Positions 1 to 8,230 are shown, numbered from the stretch's first letter. The stretch is 64,000 nt of DNA from Streptomyces longhuiensis (GCF_020616555.1 NZ_CP085173.1:5162001-5226000), one strand, 5' to 3'. The notes: generated by a model from the sequence alone, not told the origin. Program-made: numbers and translations.

Positions 1-816
1 GCCGAGCCTCGGGAGCAGCACGGTGCGCAGCTTCCGGCCGCCCTGGCCGATGCCCGCGTCACGCAGCGCGTCGGCGAGGACCTCGCTGGTCTCGCGCCGC
101 AGCCGGCCGAGGAACTCCGGCTTGCCCTGCGTGGCGAGGAAGGCCTTCTTGGTGCGGCGCACGTCCACGGCGGTGCTGCTCGTGTGCGGCGCCGGGTGGA
201 ACGCGCCGGTGTCGCGGTGGGCGGTCTCCAGGGCGGGGACGGCCCGGGTCCGCAGGGCGCGCAGGGTGAGCGCGCCCTCCGGTACGTCGTCGGCTGTGGC
301 GGCCCGTGCGACGACGGCCGCGGTGGCGCCGTCGCCGTACCAGACGCCGTAGTCGCCGGCCCAGCGGTCGAAGCCCGGCCGGGCGAAGCGGTCCGCCGTG
401 GTCACGAGGACCGGTGCGCCGCCGCCGTCGGCCGCGATGCGGTCCACCGCGGTGCTCAGGGCGGCCGCGGCTCCGTTGCACATCTGCTGGATGCCGGTGG
501 GGATCGCTGCGTGGGCTCCGGTCCCGGCCGCCACGTAGTGGGCGGGCGACCAGAAGTCGTGGCCCTGGTAGTAGGTCCAGGCGTGCAGGGTGGCCGACAG
601 GTCCCCGGCCTTCGCACCGACCCGCGACAGGGCGCGGTGCGCGGCCCGTACGGCCATCTGCGGAGCCGACTCCTCGGCGGACACGGGCAGTTGCTCGTAC
701 CCCATGGCGTCCGCCTCGGTGGCCGTCACCCGGCCGTCGGCGAGCGCGTCGACCGTCTTCTCGGCGGTGGGCGGCAGCCACTGGGCGGCCGACAGCCACA
801 CATGGCCGGGGATCAC
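1..816 (-). CDS. KAS III-like 3-oxoacyl-ACP synthase (partial)
   Basis: Thiolase-fold condensing enzyme that probably starts or extends an acyl chain by decarboxylative condensation. The first 272 codons are present; the C-terminal half with the expected His and Asn of the catalytic triad lies beyond base 1. Cys113, in the motif QQMCNGAAAAL, fits the nucleophile position of KAS III. The GTG start overlaps the stop of the AfsA-like gene (GTGA) and has a GGAGGAG site upstream, so the two are translationally coupled. The sequence diverges from housekeeping FabH and looks like the KAS III family of specialised-metabolite clusters. The exact substrate cannot be told from the sequence. Confidence 0.8.
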   Translation of the reverse strand, partial: MIPGHVWLSAAQWLPPTAEKTVDALADGRVTATEADAMGYEQLPVSAEESAPQMAVRAAHRALSRVGAKAGDLSATLHAWTYYQGHDFWSPAHYVAAGTGAHAAIPTGIQQMCNGAAAALSTAVDRIAADGGGAPVLVTTADRFARPGFDRWAGDYGVWYGDGATAAVVARAATADDVPEGALTLRALRTRAVPALETAHRDTGAFHPAPHTSSTAVDVRRTKKAFLATQGKPEFLGRLRRETSEVLADALRDAGIGQGGRKLRTVLLPRLG

Positions 817-1877
817 AGGCACTCCTCCCCCTCGGGCAGCGCGGTGACCGCGGCGGACGTCGTGGTGTGCATCCGGCCGGAGGCGATGACGTCGCCGTCC
901 TGCACGAAGTCGATGTAGAAGGTCCGCAGGTCCGGCAGCATCAGGCTGAGGTTGTCCTCGTGCGCGTACGGCTCGGTCTTGCGGATGTGGACCGTGGTGG
1001 GCGCGTCGAGCTCGGCGTAGCGCATGAAGTCGAAGTCGAAGCCGGCGACCGTGGTGCGGCTGACCGAGGCGCCCCACAGGTCGGAGACGCCGAGCAGGCA
1101 GAGCTGGCGGGCGGCCTCCATGAGGACCATGCCGGGCACGTGGTCCTGGCCGTGGTCGAACATGCTGCGGTTGTCGAGGGGGATCCGCACCGTGGCGTGC
1201 GCGTTGTCGGTGTCGACGGTGGCGGAGGCGAGCACCACGTTCGACGGGGAGCTGCGGCCCACGAGGTGCGGGGCGACGTAGGCGTTCTCGCGCGGGATGT
1301 CCTTGAAGGGGACGAGTGGCTTGCCGCGGCCCTGGACGCGCACGGCGTCGTAGACCTCGGCCGGTATGTAGCCCACGTCCATCTTGACGAAGCCGAGGCA
1401 CCGCTTGGCCAGCTTCATGTCGATGCCGAAGGTCAGCCGGCGCACATCGCCCGGCGTGCCGCGGCGGTTGCTGGTGCGCACCGAGATCCGCAGCTCGCCG
1501 GGCGTCTCCTCCTCGGGCAGGGTGAGCAGTCCCGGCAGCTCCATGGACCAGGACCGCAGCAGGAACTTGCTCTTGCGCGACACCCCGGCGAACTCGTGCC
1601 CGCCGTACGTCTCGGCCTGCCGGCAGCACTCCAGGAGCAGCATCGGGTCGGGGGCACCGAGCCGCGAGGTGTGCTCGGTGTAGTAGGCGTGGGACGGGGG
1701 GAGCTGGGCCGCGGCGAGGTAGTCGTCCTCGCCGGTCTGCCGGCTGTCCGTCAGAAAGACCTCGGAGAGCGCCCAGCGGTGGAGAAGGGAACGGTCCACG
1801 GTGCGCATGAATTCGAGGTTCGCGGCGCCCGGCAGGCAGGTCTTGGCTGCGGGGGATTCGGCGGTCTCGGTGTTCAT
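813..1877 (-). CDS. AfsA-family double hot-dog protein (butyrolactone synthase-like)
   Basis: 354 residues with two AfsA/hot-dog repeats, roughly residues 30-170 and 200-340. Each carries a similar helix motif (MLLLECCRQAET at 79-90, VLMEAARQLC at 251-260). AfsA proteins join a beta-ketoacyl chain to a C3 unit to make gamma-butyrolactone or related signals; other family members act in polyketide pathways. The start chosen has AGGAGG 8 bases upstream. The next gene, a KAS III-like enzyme, overlaps its stop codon. No ArpA/TetR-type receptor, the usual partner of a butyrolactone synthase, lies in the visible part, so a role inside the adjacent biosynthetic pathway is as likely as signalling. Confidence 0.8.
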   Translation of the reverse strand: MNTETAESPAAKTCLPGAANLEFMRTVDRSLLHRWALSEVFLTDSRQTGEDDYLAAAQLPPSHAYYTEHTSRLGAPDPMLLLECCRQAETYGGHEFAGVSRKSKFLLRSWSMELPGLLTLPEEETPGELRISVRTSNRRGTPGDVRRLTFGIDMKLAKRCLGFVKMDVGYIPAEVYDAVRVQGRGKPLVPFKDIPRENAYVAPHLVGRSSPSNVVLASATVDTDNAHATVRIPLDNRSMFDHGQDHVPGMVLMEAARQLCLLGVSDLWGASVSRTTVAGFDFDFMRYAELDAPTTVHIRKTEPYAHEDNLSLMLPDLRTFYIDFVQDGDVIASGRMHTTTSAAVTALPEGEECL

Positions 1878-2023
1878 ATTCGTCCTCCTGATGCGGCGCG
1901 AGGCGAGCGGGGAATTCTCCCGAACTCCGGGATTTCCTTTTCTCTTTCCTCGCTTGATTCCATTGTCGAGGGGGGTGGCAAAGCGTTCACTAAAGGCGGC
2001 CTCAAGGGGCCGGCGGACCTGGC

Positions 2024-2242
2024 TCAGGCCGCCCAGGCGAGCGGGCTGCGGTAGCCGTCGGCGGGCCGGTCCCACTCCGCGCGGGCGGGCGCCACGGGGG
2101 CGTCCTCGCCGGCGTCGGCGCGGGAGCGCAGCGTCGCGGTCAACACCGCCACGAGCGCGGCCAGTTCATCGGGGGTGGGGTTGCCGCGCACCACATGGAA
2201 CGCGGCCTCCCGCAGCACGTCGGAGCCGCTCGCGGCGCTCAC
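2024..2242 (-). CDS. acyl-CoA carboxylase epsilon subunit
   Basis: A 72-residue protein starting at a GTG that overlaps the stop codon of the carboxylase beta gene (GTGA), hence translationally coupled. The N-terminal region contains VVRGNPTPDELAALVAVL, the typical core of the small epsilon subunit of actinobacterial acyl-CoA carboxylases. This subunit stabilises the complex of biotinylated alpha chain and carboxyltransferase beta chain. The C-terminal half is Ala/Arg/Pro-rich and ends in a SPLAW-like tail as in other epsilon subunits. Size and position directly after beta agree with the family. Confidence 0.85.
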   Translation of the reverse strand: MSAASGSDVLREAAFHVVRGNPTPDELAALVAVLTATLRSRADAGEDAPVAPARAEWDRPADGYRSPLAWAA

Positions 2243-3861
2243 AGCGGGGTGATCCCGTGCTTGCGCTGCGGCAGCGCGCGGTGCTTGGTGCGCAGCATGG
2301 CCAGCGATCTGGCGAGCACGGCCCGGGTCTCGCCCGGTTCGATGACGTCGTCCACGAGGCCGCGTTCGGCCGCGTAGTACGGGTGCATCAGCTCGGCCTT
2401 GTACTCCTTGACCATCTGCTCGCGCATCGCGGCGGGGTCGTCGGCGGCGGCGATCTGCCGCCGGAAGATGACGTTGGCGGCGCCCTCGGCGCCCATCACC
2501 GCCACCTCGTTCGTGGGCCAGGCGAAGGAGAGGTCCGCGCCCACGGAGCGCGAGTCCATCACGATGTACGCGCCGCCGTACGCCTTGCGCAGGATCAGCT
2601 GGATGCGCGGGACGGTGGCGTTGCAGTACGCGTACAGCAGCTTCGCGCCGTGCCGGATGATGCCGTTGTGCTCCTGGTCGACACCCGGCAGGAAGCCGGG
2701 CACGTCGAGCATCGTCACCAGGGGGATGTTGAAGGCGTCGCACAGCGACACGAACCGCGCGGCCTTCTCGCTGGCCTTGATGTCGAGGACGCCGGCGCTG
2801 GACATCGGCTGGTTCGCGACCACGCCGACGACCTGCCCGTCGATCCTGGTCAGCGCGCACACCACGTTGTTCGCCCAGTCGGGCTGGATCTCGAAGTACT
2901 CGCCGTCGTCGACGATCTCCTCGATCACGGCCTTCACGTCGTAGCCGCGGGCCGGGTCGGCGGGCACCAGCTCGGCGAGCGCGTCGGTGCGCCGGTCCGG
3001 CGGATCGTCGGTGGCCACCGCGGGCGGCGCCTGCCGGTTGTTCGACGGCAGGAAGGAGAGCAGATAGCGCACGTCCTCCAGGCAGGACACCTCGTCGTCG
3101 TACGCGAACGCCGACACACCCGAGACCGACGCGTGCACGTCCGCCCCGCCCAGCTCGTCCATGCTCACGCGCTCACCGGTGACCGCCTGCACGACGTCCG
3201 GGCCGGTGATGAACATCTGCGCCACGCCCCGCACCATGAACGTGAAGTCGGTCAGCGCCGGCGAGTACGCGGCGCCTCCCGCACACGGCCCGAGGATCAC
3301 GCTGATCTGCGGGATCACCCCCGAGGACAGGGCGTTGCGGCTGAAGATCCCGCCGTATCCGGCGAGCGCGGTGACGCCCTCCTGGATACGGGCGCCGGCG
3401 CCGTCGCAGAGGCTGACCAGCGGGGCGCCGGACGCCTCGGCGAGGTCCATCAGCTTGTGGATCTTCGCCGCGTGGGACTCGCCGAGCGCGCCGCCGAAGA
3501 TACGGAAGTCATGCGCGTAGACGAAGACCTGACGGCCCTCGACCGTGCCCCAGCCCGTGATCACACCGTCGGTGTGCGGCCTGCGCTTCTCCAGGCCGAA
3601 GCCGGTCGCGCGATGCCTGCGCAGCGGCTCCAGCTCCGTGAACGAGCCCTCGTCCAGGAGGAGTTCGATGCGTTCGCGGGCCGTGAGCTTGCCCCGGTCG
3701 TGCTGTGCCCGGGTCGCCCGCACCCCGGGTCCCGCGTGGACCTCGGCGCGCAGCCGGCGCAGCTCCTCGACGCGCACATGCACGCTGTCGGGCCGCTCCG
3801 GCTCACTCTCCCCGGAGATGTCCGGGCTTTGTGCGACGGGTTTCTCGACCACAGTGGTCAT
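2239..3861 (-). CDS. acyl-CoA carboxylase beta (carboxyltransferase) subunit
   Basis: 540 residues, full length for actinobacterial AccB/PccB. Both crotonase-like halves are present. The N half carries GAGARIQEG and a GPCAGGAAYSPALTDF oxyanion region; the C half carries DVPGFLPGVDQEHNGIIRHG and RKAYGGAYIVMDSRSVGAD. The enzyme moves carboxyl from biotin to acyl-CoA; the biotinylated alpha subunit is not in the window. In Streptomyces carboxylases an Asp at the AYGGAY+1 position marks propionyl-CoA preference and an Ile allows acetyl-CoA; here it is Ile, so malonyl-CoA formation is plausible. The start was chosen at the ATG with GGGAGG 7 bases upstream. It overlaps the epsilon gene and probably supplies extender units to the neighbouring ketosynthase. 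Confidence 0.9.
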   Translation of the reverse strand: MTTVVEKPVAQSPDISGESEPERPDSVHVRVEELRRLRAEVHAGPGVRATRAQHDRGKLTARERIELLLDEGSFTELEPLRRHRATGFGLEKRRPHTDGVITGWGTVEGRQVFVYAHDFRIFGGALGESHAAKIHKLMDLAEASGAPLVSLCDGAGARIQEGVTALAGYGGIFSRNALSSGVIPQISVILGPCAGGAAYSPALTDFTFMVRGVAQMFITGPDVVQAVTGERVSMDELGGADVHASVSGVSAFAYDDEVSCLEDVRYLLSFLPSNNRQAPPAVATDDPPDRRTDALAELVPADPARGYDVKAVIEEIVDDGEYFEIQPDWANNVVCALTRIDGQVVGVVANQPMSSAGVLDIKASEKAARFVSLCDAFNIPLVTMLDVPGFLPGVDQEHNGIIRHGAKLLYAYCNATVPRIQLILRKAYGGAYIVMDSRSVGADLSFAWPTNEVAVMGAEGAANVIFRRQIAAADDPAAMREQMVKEYKAELMHPYYAAERGLVDDVIEPGETRAVLARSLAMLRTKHRALPQRKHGITPL

Positions 3862-3938
3862 GCCATGTCCTCCCATCCGGCCGGCACCCGAATGGCGCCA
3901 CCCGGGGAAAAGGATTCGGGGCGGGCGGCAATGCGCGA

Positions 3939-3980
3939 CTCAAGGCCGGGAAAAACAGCATTCCTTTTCCACGCCTTGAG
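3939..3980. promoter_or_regulatory. extended dyad between divergent genes
   Basis: Interrupted inverted repeat in the 166-bp gap between the carboxylase and malonyltransferase genes. Outer arms are CTCAAGGC (3939-3946) and GCCTTGAG (3973-3980); inner arms are GGAAAA (3949-3954) and TTTTCC (3965-3970), around a 10-base centre. The position between two divergent starts suggests an operator controlling both, but it could also form a leader hairpin. The AT-rich core stands out from the surrounding GC-rich sequence. No known butyrolactone-receptor element (ARE) is evident. Confidence 0.45.
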
Positions 3981-4027
3981 CGGGCAGGCCGCACGATTCC
4001 TACCGACCGCCACCGGAAGGGAAGATC

Positions 4028-4984
4028 ATGACCACGCACCTCCACGAGTCGTCCGACTCCTCGCCGCGCCACGCCGTCCTCTTTCCCGGACAGGGAGTTC
4101 AGCGGCCCGGGATGGGCGAGCCCTGGCGCGCCACCGAGTCCTGGGAACTCGTCGAGTCCGTCTCGCGCGCCTCCGGCTTCGACGTCGCCGAGCTGCTGCT
4201 CACGGCCGACCAGGAGACGCTGTCGCGCACCGACCACGCGCAGATCTCGGTGTTCACGGCCTCGCTGCTCGCGTGGTCGGAGCTGCGCAGGCGCGAGTCG
4301 GACGCCCGGGTCGTGGCGGTCGCGGGCCACAGCCTCGGCGAGTACACGGCGCTGGTCGCGGCCGGCGTCCTCTCCGTCGCCGACGGCGCCTGGCTGGTGG
4401 GCGAGCGCGGCCGCGCCATGGCCGAGGTCGCCCGGCGCCGGCCGGGAGCGATGGCCGCGGTCATGGGCGGAGACGTCGACGAGGTCGCCGCCCTCGTCGA
4501 CACCTTCCGGCAGGAGGGCGCGGACCTGTGGGTGGCCAACCACAACAGCCCCCAGCAGACGGTGATCGCGGGCAGCCGTACGGCGATCGACGCGGCGGCG
4601 TCACGCGCGGCGGACGCCGGCCTGCGCTACAGCGTCCTGCCGGTGACGGCCGCCTGCCACAGCCCCTACATGGAGCCCGCGAGCGCGGCCCTGCGCCGGG
4701 CCCTCGAACTGACCCACTTCGCGGCGGGCGTGCTGCCGGTCGTCGCGAACGTGGACGCCCGCGCGCACTACGGCGGCAGCCAGTGGCAGGAACTCAGCAC
4801 CCGCCAACTCGTCAGCAGGGTCCGCTGGGTCGAGTCCCTGAACACGCTCCACGAGGAACTCGACTGCACCGCGTTCCTGGACATCGGCCCCGGCGGCACG
4901 CTCGCGGGCCTGGCCCGCAGGGCGCTGCCGGGTGTACCGGCCCACAAGTTCACGGCGTCCGCGCCACTGGCCGTGGCGGCGTAG
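4028..4984 (+). CDS. fabD: malonyl-CoA:ACP acyltransferase
   Basis: 318-residue transferase that loads malonyl groups from CoA onto acyl carrier protein. The family signatures are complete: FPGQG at 19-23, GHSLG with nucleophile Ser102, and the ACHSPYM block with catalytic His211. Length is normal for a stand-alone FabD. The start ATG follows a GGAAGGGAAG ribosome site. It is divergent from the carboxylase/AfsA/KAS III operon, so it probably serves that cluster rather than primary fatty-acid synthesis, whose fabD normally sits with fabH-acpP-fabF. That assignment is inference. The gene ends just before a strong bidirectional terminator. Confidence 0.9.
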   Translation: MTTHLHESSDSSPRHAVLFPGQGVQRPGMGEPWRATESWELVESVSRASGFDVAELLLTADQETLSRTDHAQISVFTASLLAWSELRRRESDARVVAVAGHSLGEYTALVAAGVLSVADGAWLVGERGRAMAEVARRRPGAMAAVMGGDVDEVAALVDTFRQEGADLWVANHNSPQQTVIAGSRTAIDAAASRAADAGLRYSVLPVTAACHSPYMEPASAALRRALELTHFAAGVLPVVANVDARAHYGGSQWQELSTRQLVSRVRWVESLNTLHEELDCTAFLDIGPGGTLAGLARRALPGVPAHKFTASAPLAVAA

Positions 4985-4989
4985 CAGCC

Positions 4990-5061
4990 ACGTGCGTCGG
5001 TACGTGTGTCCGTACCCGCGTGATTACATGCGTCAGTGCATGCGACGGTACGTGCGTCGGT
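4990..5061. repeat. degenerate direct repeats
   Basis: The short gap after the malonyltransferase gene is built of related GTACG/TGCGTCGG words. The 12-mer ACGTGCGTCGGT occurs exactly at 4990-5001 and 5050-5061, with diverged copies between. No function is visible. Confidence 0.5.
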
Positions 5062-5068
5062 CAGCGCA

Positions 5069-5107
5069 GAGGCCCGGCCCGGGGGTCAGAACCCCGGGCC
5101 GGGCCTC
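5069..5107. terminator. bidirectional hairpin terminator
   Basis: Perfect 16-bp stem (5069-5084 with 5092-5107), core GGCCCGGCCC, with a 7-base loop, lying between two convergent genes. There is no clear T-tract, as is common for Streptomyces terminators. Confidence 0.8.
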
Positions 5108-5124
5108 GGTCGTTGCGGCGGAAC

Positions 5125-6096
5125 TCAGCTGATGCAGAGCAGGCCGAGCACGCAGACGGGCTCGGGTGACGCCGTGCTGGGCGCGGGCGCGGGCGTCGTC
5201 GCCTGGTTCCCGCCGGACGATCCCGAACCCGTGCCCGTACCCGAGCCGGAACCCGTGCCCGTGCTTCCGCCGGACTGGCCGGCCGATGCGGGCGAAGAGG
5301 TCTGCGGGGCAGGGGCGGCGGGCGAGTCGGTGTGCGCCGCGGCGGCCGGCGCGGAGTCGGTGTGCGGCGTGGCACTCCGGGCCGGGGCGGCGTGGCGCGG
5401 GGCGCCGGTCGGCGCGGTGGACGCGGCCGGCGTGGGCGTGTTGGCCGGGCGGGCGTGGCGCGGGCCGGTGGACTTGTGCGAACGGTCGCTGCCGCTGCGC
5501 GAGGCCCGGTCGTCCGGGGTGTCCGTCGCGACGTCCGTGTTGGCCAGGGCCGGCGAGGTGGTCACCGGGTCCGGGGCCGCGGAGGCGTGCGTGCGGTCGG
5601 GGGAGGCGTCGTTCGGCAGCGCGGCCATGGTGAGCCCGCCACCGACGATCGCGACGGCGGTCGCGGCGACGGCCCGGCGCTTGTTCTTCTTCCACTGCGC
5701 CAGCTTCCGCCGCCGTGCGGCGCGGCCACCCTGCGAAGCGGCCACGGGCGCCGGGACGTCCACGGAACCGGCGGCGTCGTCGCCCGGGCCGGCCACGTCG
5801 AAGGCCTTGGCCGCGGAGAAGGGGTCGAAGTCGTCGAACGGGCCGGCGGAGCCGGAGGCCGCGTACGCCCCGGAGGCACCCGCGGAGCCGGCACCGTGGC
5901 CACGGTCGGCGGCGGGGGAGACCCCGAAGAACGACGGGGCGGCCGAGGCCGGCGCATGCGCCGAGGGGGCCGAGGACGAGGGGAACGACGAGAGCGACGT
6001 CGTCGCCGGCGGGGCTATGTCCGGGGCGTACGCGCCGCAACCCGGGCACACCAGCGCCCCGTTGAGGGTCCGACGGCAGGAGGAGCAGTAGTCCAT
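5125..6096 (-). CDS. SCO2400-type zinc-ribbon membrane protein
   Basis: 323 residues in three parts. An N-terminal zinc ribbon has Cys4, Cys7, Cys17 and Cys20. A low-complexity Ala/Pro linker leads to a basic stretch (QWKKNKRR) and one transmembrane helix near residues 140-160. The long extracytoplasmic tail is rich in Thr/Ser/Pro/Ala with GSGSGTG repeats and ends in a short segment with two cysteines (PEPVCVLGLLCIS). This matches the actinomycete family called SCO2400 family, of unknown function. The ribosome site is weak (AGAAAG). The zinc ribbon faces the cytoplasm, so a sensor or scaffold role is conceivable but unproven. Confidence 0.8.
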   Translation of the reverse strand: MDYCSSCRRTLNGALVCPGCGAYAPDIAPPATTSLSSFPSSSAPSAHAPASAAPSFFGVSPAADRGHGAGSAGASGAYAASGSAGPFDDFDPFSAAKAFDVAGPGDDAAGSVDVPAPVAASQGGRAARRRKLAQWKKNKRRAVAATAVAIVGGGLTMAALPNDASPDRTHASAAPDPVTTSPALANTDVATDTPDDRASRSGSDRSHKSTGPRHARPANTPTPAASTAPTGAPRHAAPARSATPHTDSAPAAAAHTDSPAAPAPQTSSPASAGQSGGSTGTGSGSGTGTGSGSSGGNQATTPAPAPSTASPEPVCVLGLLCIS

Positions 6097-6244
6097 TTCG
6101 ATCTTTCTGTGGCTGACTGCGCCGCCGGGACGCCGGGCATTTGGTCACGTTCGCACGCGAGATCGAGCGGCCAGCAACGCTATCGACGCTTTCCGAAGGC
6201 GATGCGCGCACCGTGTGATGCTCCTGCGAAGATGTGTGACCGCT

Positions 6245-6289
6245 GTGACGGGAGAGGCCCGGACCGCGGCAGCGATCCGGGCCCGTCAC
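6245..6289 (-). terminator. hairpin terminator
   Basis: Two-part dyad: GTGACGGG (6245-6252) with CCCGTCAC (6282-6289), and inner GGCCCGGA pairing with TCCGGGCC. It sits 27 bases after the stop of the TagC-like gene on the minus strand. Confidence 0.7.
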
Positions 6290-6315
6290 CTCACAAGGCC
6301 GTTACCTCTTGCCCC

Positions 6316-7290
6316 TCAGACCAGCGCGTTCTTGTAAAAGATGCTGGAACGCCGGTCGCCCTCGTCGCCGGAGGCGAAGCCGAGGAAGAGACGGGACTCA
6401 CCCGCGTCGGTGCGGTAGATCGCGAGCCCCTCGGGCTCCCGGTAGACCAGCGTGGAGCCGGCCTTGGTCAGGGTCGGGCCCTGGGCGATGGCACCGGTGT
6501 TGATGTTGATGCTGGTGATGTACGTGTTGCCCGGGTCGGGGTTGGACGCCGAGTAGCCGTCACCGGTGATGAAGTACATGTACGAGCCGTAGAGCGTGTA
6601 TCCCTGCGGCGTGCCGGAGATGGCCGGCGGGGTGAACATGGCGACGGGCGAGCTGAAGTCGCCCCTGTCGGTGTCCGCGAGGTCGTAGACGGCGATGTGC
6701 TTGGCGCCGTCCTTGTGGTAGCGGACGATCATGCGGTTGTAGACCGGGTCGATGGAGCAGGTGAACTCGGTGGCACCGGCGACCGGCGTGAACTTGCTGT
6801 AGCCCTGGGCGGAGGCGTCGACGGTGGTGCCGGGGCTGTATCCGATGAAGCCGAGCTTGGAGCCGTAGCCGTTGGCGTTGGCGTCGGTCTCGATCCACAG
6901 GTTGCTGGTGCCACCGACGGGCCGCACGCCGAAGGCGACGCCGTGCCCGAAGCCGTTGAGGTGCATGTACGACACGTAGTTGCCGGCGAAGTCGAGCTGG
7001 CTGATACACAGGTCGCCGGCCGACTCCGGGCTGTCCAGCCGCTTGGCGGCGACGAACAGGCGCTTGTTGACCGAGTCGAACGCGAAGCTCTGCTGGACGC
7101 GGTTGCTGTGCAGGTTCTTGTCGCGGAACAGGTCGTACGACGGCTGCGACAGATCGAACCGTGAGGTCGTGCCCACGGAGGCGGCAGCGCTCGCGGCCCC
7201 GTACCCGACCCCGAACGCGGCAAGACCCGCCCCCGTGGCGGTGCGCAGCAACCCTCGACGGGTCAGTGACGTACGGGAGTTGTGCTCCAT
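6316..7290 (-). CDS. TAT-exported TagC-like beta-propeller protein
   Basis: 324 residues. The N terminus has a twin-arginine signal (TRRGLLRTA) followed by a hydrophobic stretch and an Ala-rich cleavage region near residue 37. The mature part resembles the P68 RBP/TagC-like beta-propeller family, often labelled teichoic acid biosynthesis protein C in Streptomyces: repeated strands such as RLFVAAKR, LWIETDAN, MIVRYHKDG and LYGSYMYFITGDGY. These proteins are thought to bind or act on surface polymers; a defined reaction is not established. AGGAG lies 8 bases before the ATG. It is followed by a terminator and stands alone. Confidence 0.8.
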   Translation of the reverse strand: MEHNSRTSLTRRGLLRTATGAGLAAFGVGYGAASAAASVGTTSRFDLSQPSYDLFRDKNLHSNRVQQSFAFDSVNKRLFVAAKRLDSPESAGDLCISQLDFAGNYVSYMHLNGFGHGVAFGVRPVGGTSNLWIETDANANGYGSKLGFIGYSPGTTVDASAQGYSKFTPVAGATEFTCSIDPVYNRMIVRYHKDGAKHIAVYDLADTDRGDFSSPVAMFTPPAISGTPQGYTLYGSYMYFITGDGYSASNPDPGNTYITSININTGAIAQGPTLTKAGSTLVYREPEGLAIYRTDAGESRLFLGFASGDEGDRRSSIFYKNALV

Positions 7291-7417
7291 GAGGGAACTC
7301 CTGAGGAAGAGTGGAATCCGAGTCCCCAGACTTTACGCAAGGGGGATCCCGTGCTCTTCGGCCGTACGTCCACCGGCCACCGGTCGCGCTGAGTCACCGT
7401 CACGCGGTCCAGCGGAT

Positions 7418-7454
7418 CAGTTGTTCAGCGGAGCAGTTGTTCAGCGGTTCAGCG
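7418..7454. repeat. short tandem repeat
   Basis: CAGTTGTTCAGCGG occurs at 7418-7431 and again at 7434-7447 (period 16), followed by a partial TTCAGCG copy, in the gap downstream of the SHOCT gene. No function is visible. Confidence 0.6.
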
Positions 7455-7469
7455 ATCCGGCGGTTCCGG

Positions 7470-7745
7470 TCAGGACTCGAGAAGCCTGCGCTTCTGCTCC
7501 TCGAACTCGCTTTCGGTGAGCACGCCTTGGGCCTTGAGGTCGCCGAGCTGCTTGAGCTGTTCGATCTTGCTCGACATGTCGGTGACCGGGGGAGCGGCGG
7601 GAGGCGCGGCGGCGGGGGCCGGAGCTTCGTACGTCTCCTGGGCGGCCCATCGCCCCGCCTGGCGGCGGCTCACACGGTTCGACACGGCGGTCGCGGTTCC
7701 GGCGACCACGGCCGTGCGCGCGACCCCACGGAGTAGACCTGGCAT
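7470..7745 (-). CDS. SHOCT-domain protein
   Basis: 91 residues. The first 35 are basic and mildly hydrophobic (GVARTAVVAGTATAVSNRV), then comes an Ala/Pro linker and a C-terminal SHOCT domain at about 58-91 (IEQLKQLGDLKAQGVLTESEFEEQKRRLL). SHOCT is a short helical oligomerisation module without catalytic activity of its own. The gene lies 41 bases behind the DUF6325 gene on the same strand, a pairing common in Streptomyces, and has an AGAAGGGA ribosome site. The two probably form a small stress-related complex; this is inference from co-occurrence. Confidence 0.85.
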   Translation of the reverse strand: MPGLLRGVARTAVVAGTATAVSNRVSRRQAGRWAAQETYEAPAPAAAPPAAPPVTDMSSKIEQLKQLGDLKAQGVLTESEFEEQKRRLLES

Positions 7746-7786
7746 GGCGGTTTCCCTTCTGCTGGTCGGCGGCTGTCGGAAGCCGC

Positions 7787-8230
7787 TCAGTGAGCGGCTT
7801 CCGTGCTGTCGAGCGCGGCCAGGATGGCAGGCACCGGGATCCGGCCGGAGGCGACCATCCTGGCGCCGCCGCGGCTGAGGGCTGCGGCGAAGGGCGCGGC
7901 CCAGCGGTTCTCGTAGATCAGGACACCGGCGGAACTGCCGGGCTCCAGGGCCCGTGCCGCCTCCTCGATGTCGTCCTGGCCGAGGAGGCCGGAGGACGCG
8001 CCTTCGAAGACGGCCAGGTCGAGCTCGCCGTCGCCGGTGAGGTCGGCGATCTCCAGGCCGCTCACGGAGCCGTCCTCCTCCTTCCTGACGAACGTCAGGT
8101 CGAGGATGCGAATGAGGCCTCGGTCCACGAGATCGACCAGGAGGGGCAGGCCCTCTCCCGTCATGCGGCTGCCGGGGAACTCCACGACCAGATAGTCGAT
8201 CGGCCCCAGTTCTTCGACTTCGTCGTTCAC
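7787..8230 (-). CDS. DUF6325 family protein
   Basis: 147 residues, GTG start with AGGGG 7 bases upstream. The sequence (IDYLVVEFPGSRMTGEGLPLLVDLVDRGLIRILDL in outline, then an acidic centre and a C-terminal IPVPAILAALDS) matches the DUF6325 family, formerly grouped with DUF1269. Such proteins usually sit next to SHOCT proteins and near universal-stress or P-type ATPase genes. No catalytic motif is visible. Three 16-bp direct repeats lie directly upstream and may be its operator. Function unknown. Confidence 0.8.
   Translation of the reverse strand: MNDEVEELGPIDYLVVEFPGSRMTGEGLPLLVDLVDRGLIRILDLTFVRKEEDGSVSGLEIADLTGDGELDLAVFEGASSGLLGQDDIEEAARALEPGSSAGVLIYENRWAAPFAAALSRGGARMVASGRIPVPAILAALDSTEAAH

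Noticed and set aside
1995..2033. GGCGGCCT/AGGCCGCC repeat as terminator of the epsilon-subunit gene
   Set aside because: The right arm overlaps the end of the coding sequence and the arms are only 8 bp with a 23-base loop.
3937..3980. ACTCAAG ... CTTGAG as an HspR HAIR operator
   Set aside because: The arm order is reversed relative to CTTGAGT-N7-ACTCAAG and the spacing is far too wide.
1801..5169. Long plus-strand open frame (over 1100 codons) across the carboxylase and malonyltransferase region
   Set aside because: It is antisense or out of frame to genes with clear domains, has Arg/Ala/Gly-biased composition and no recognisable motif; a GC-skew artefact of high-GC DNA.
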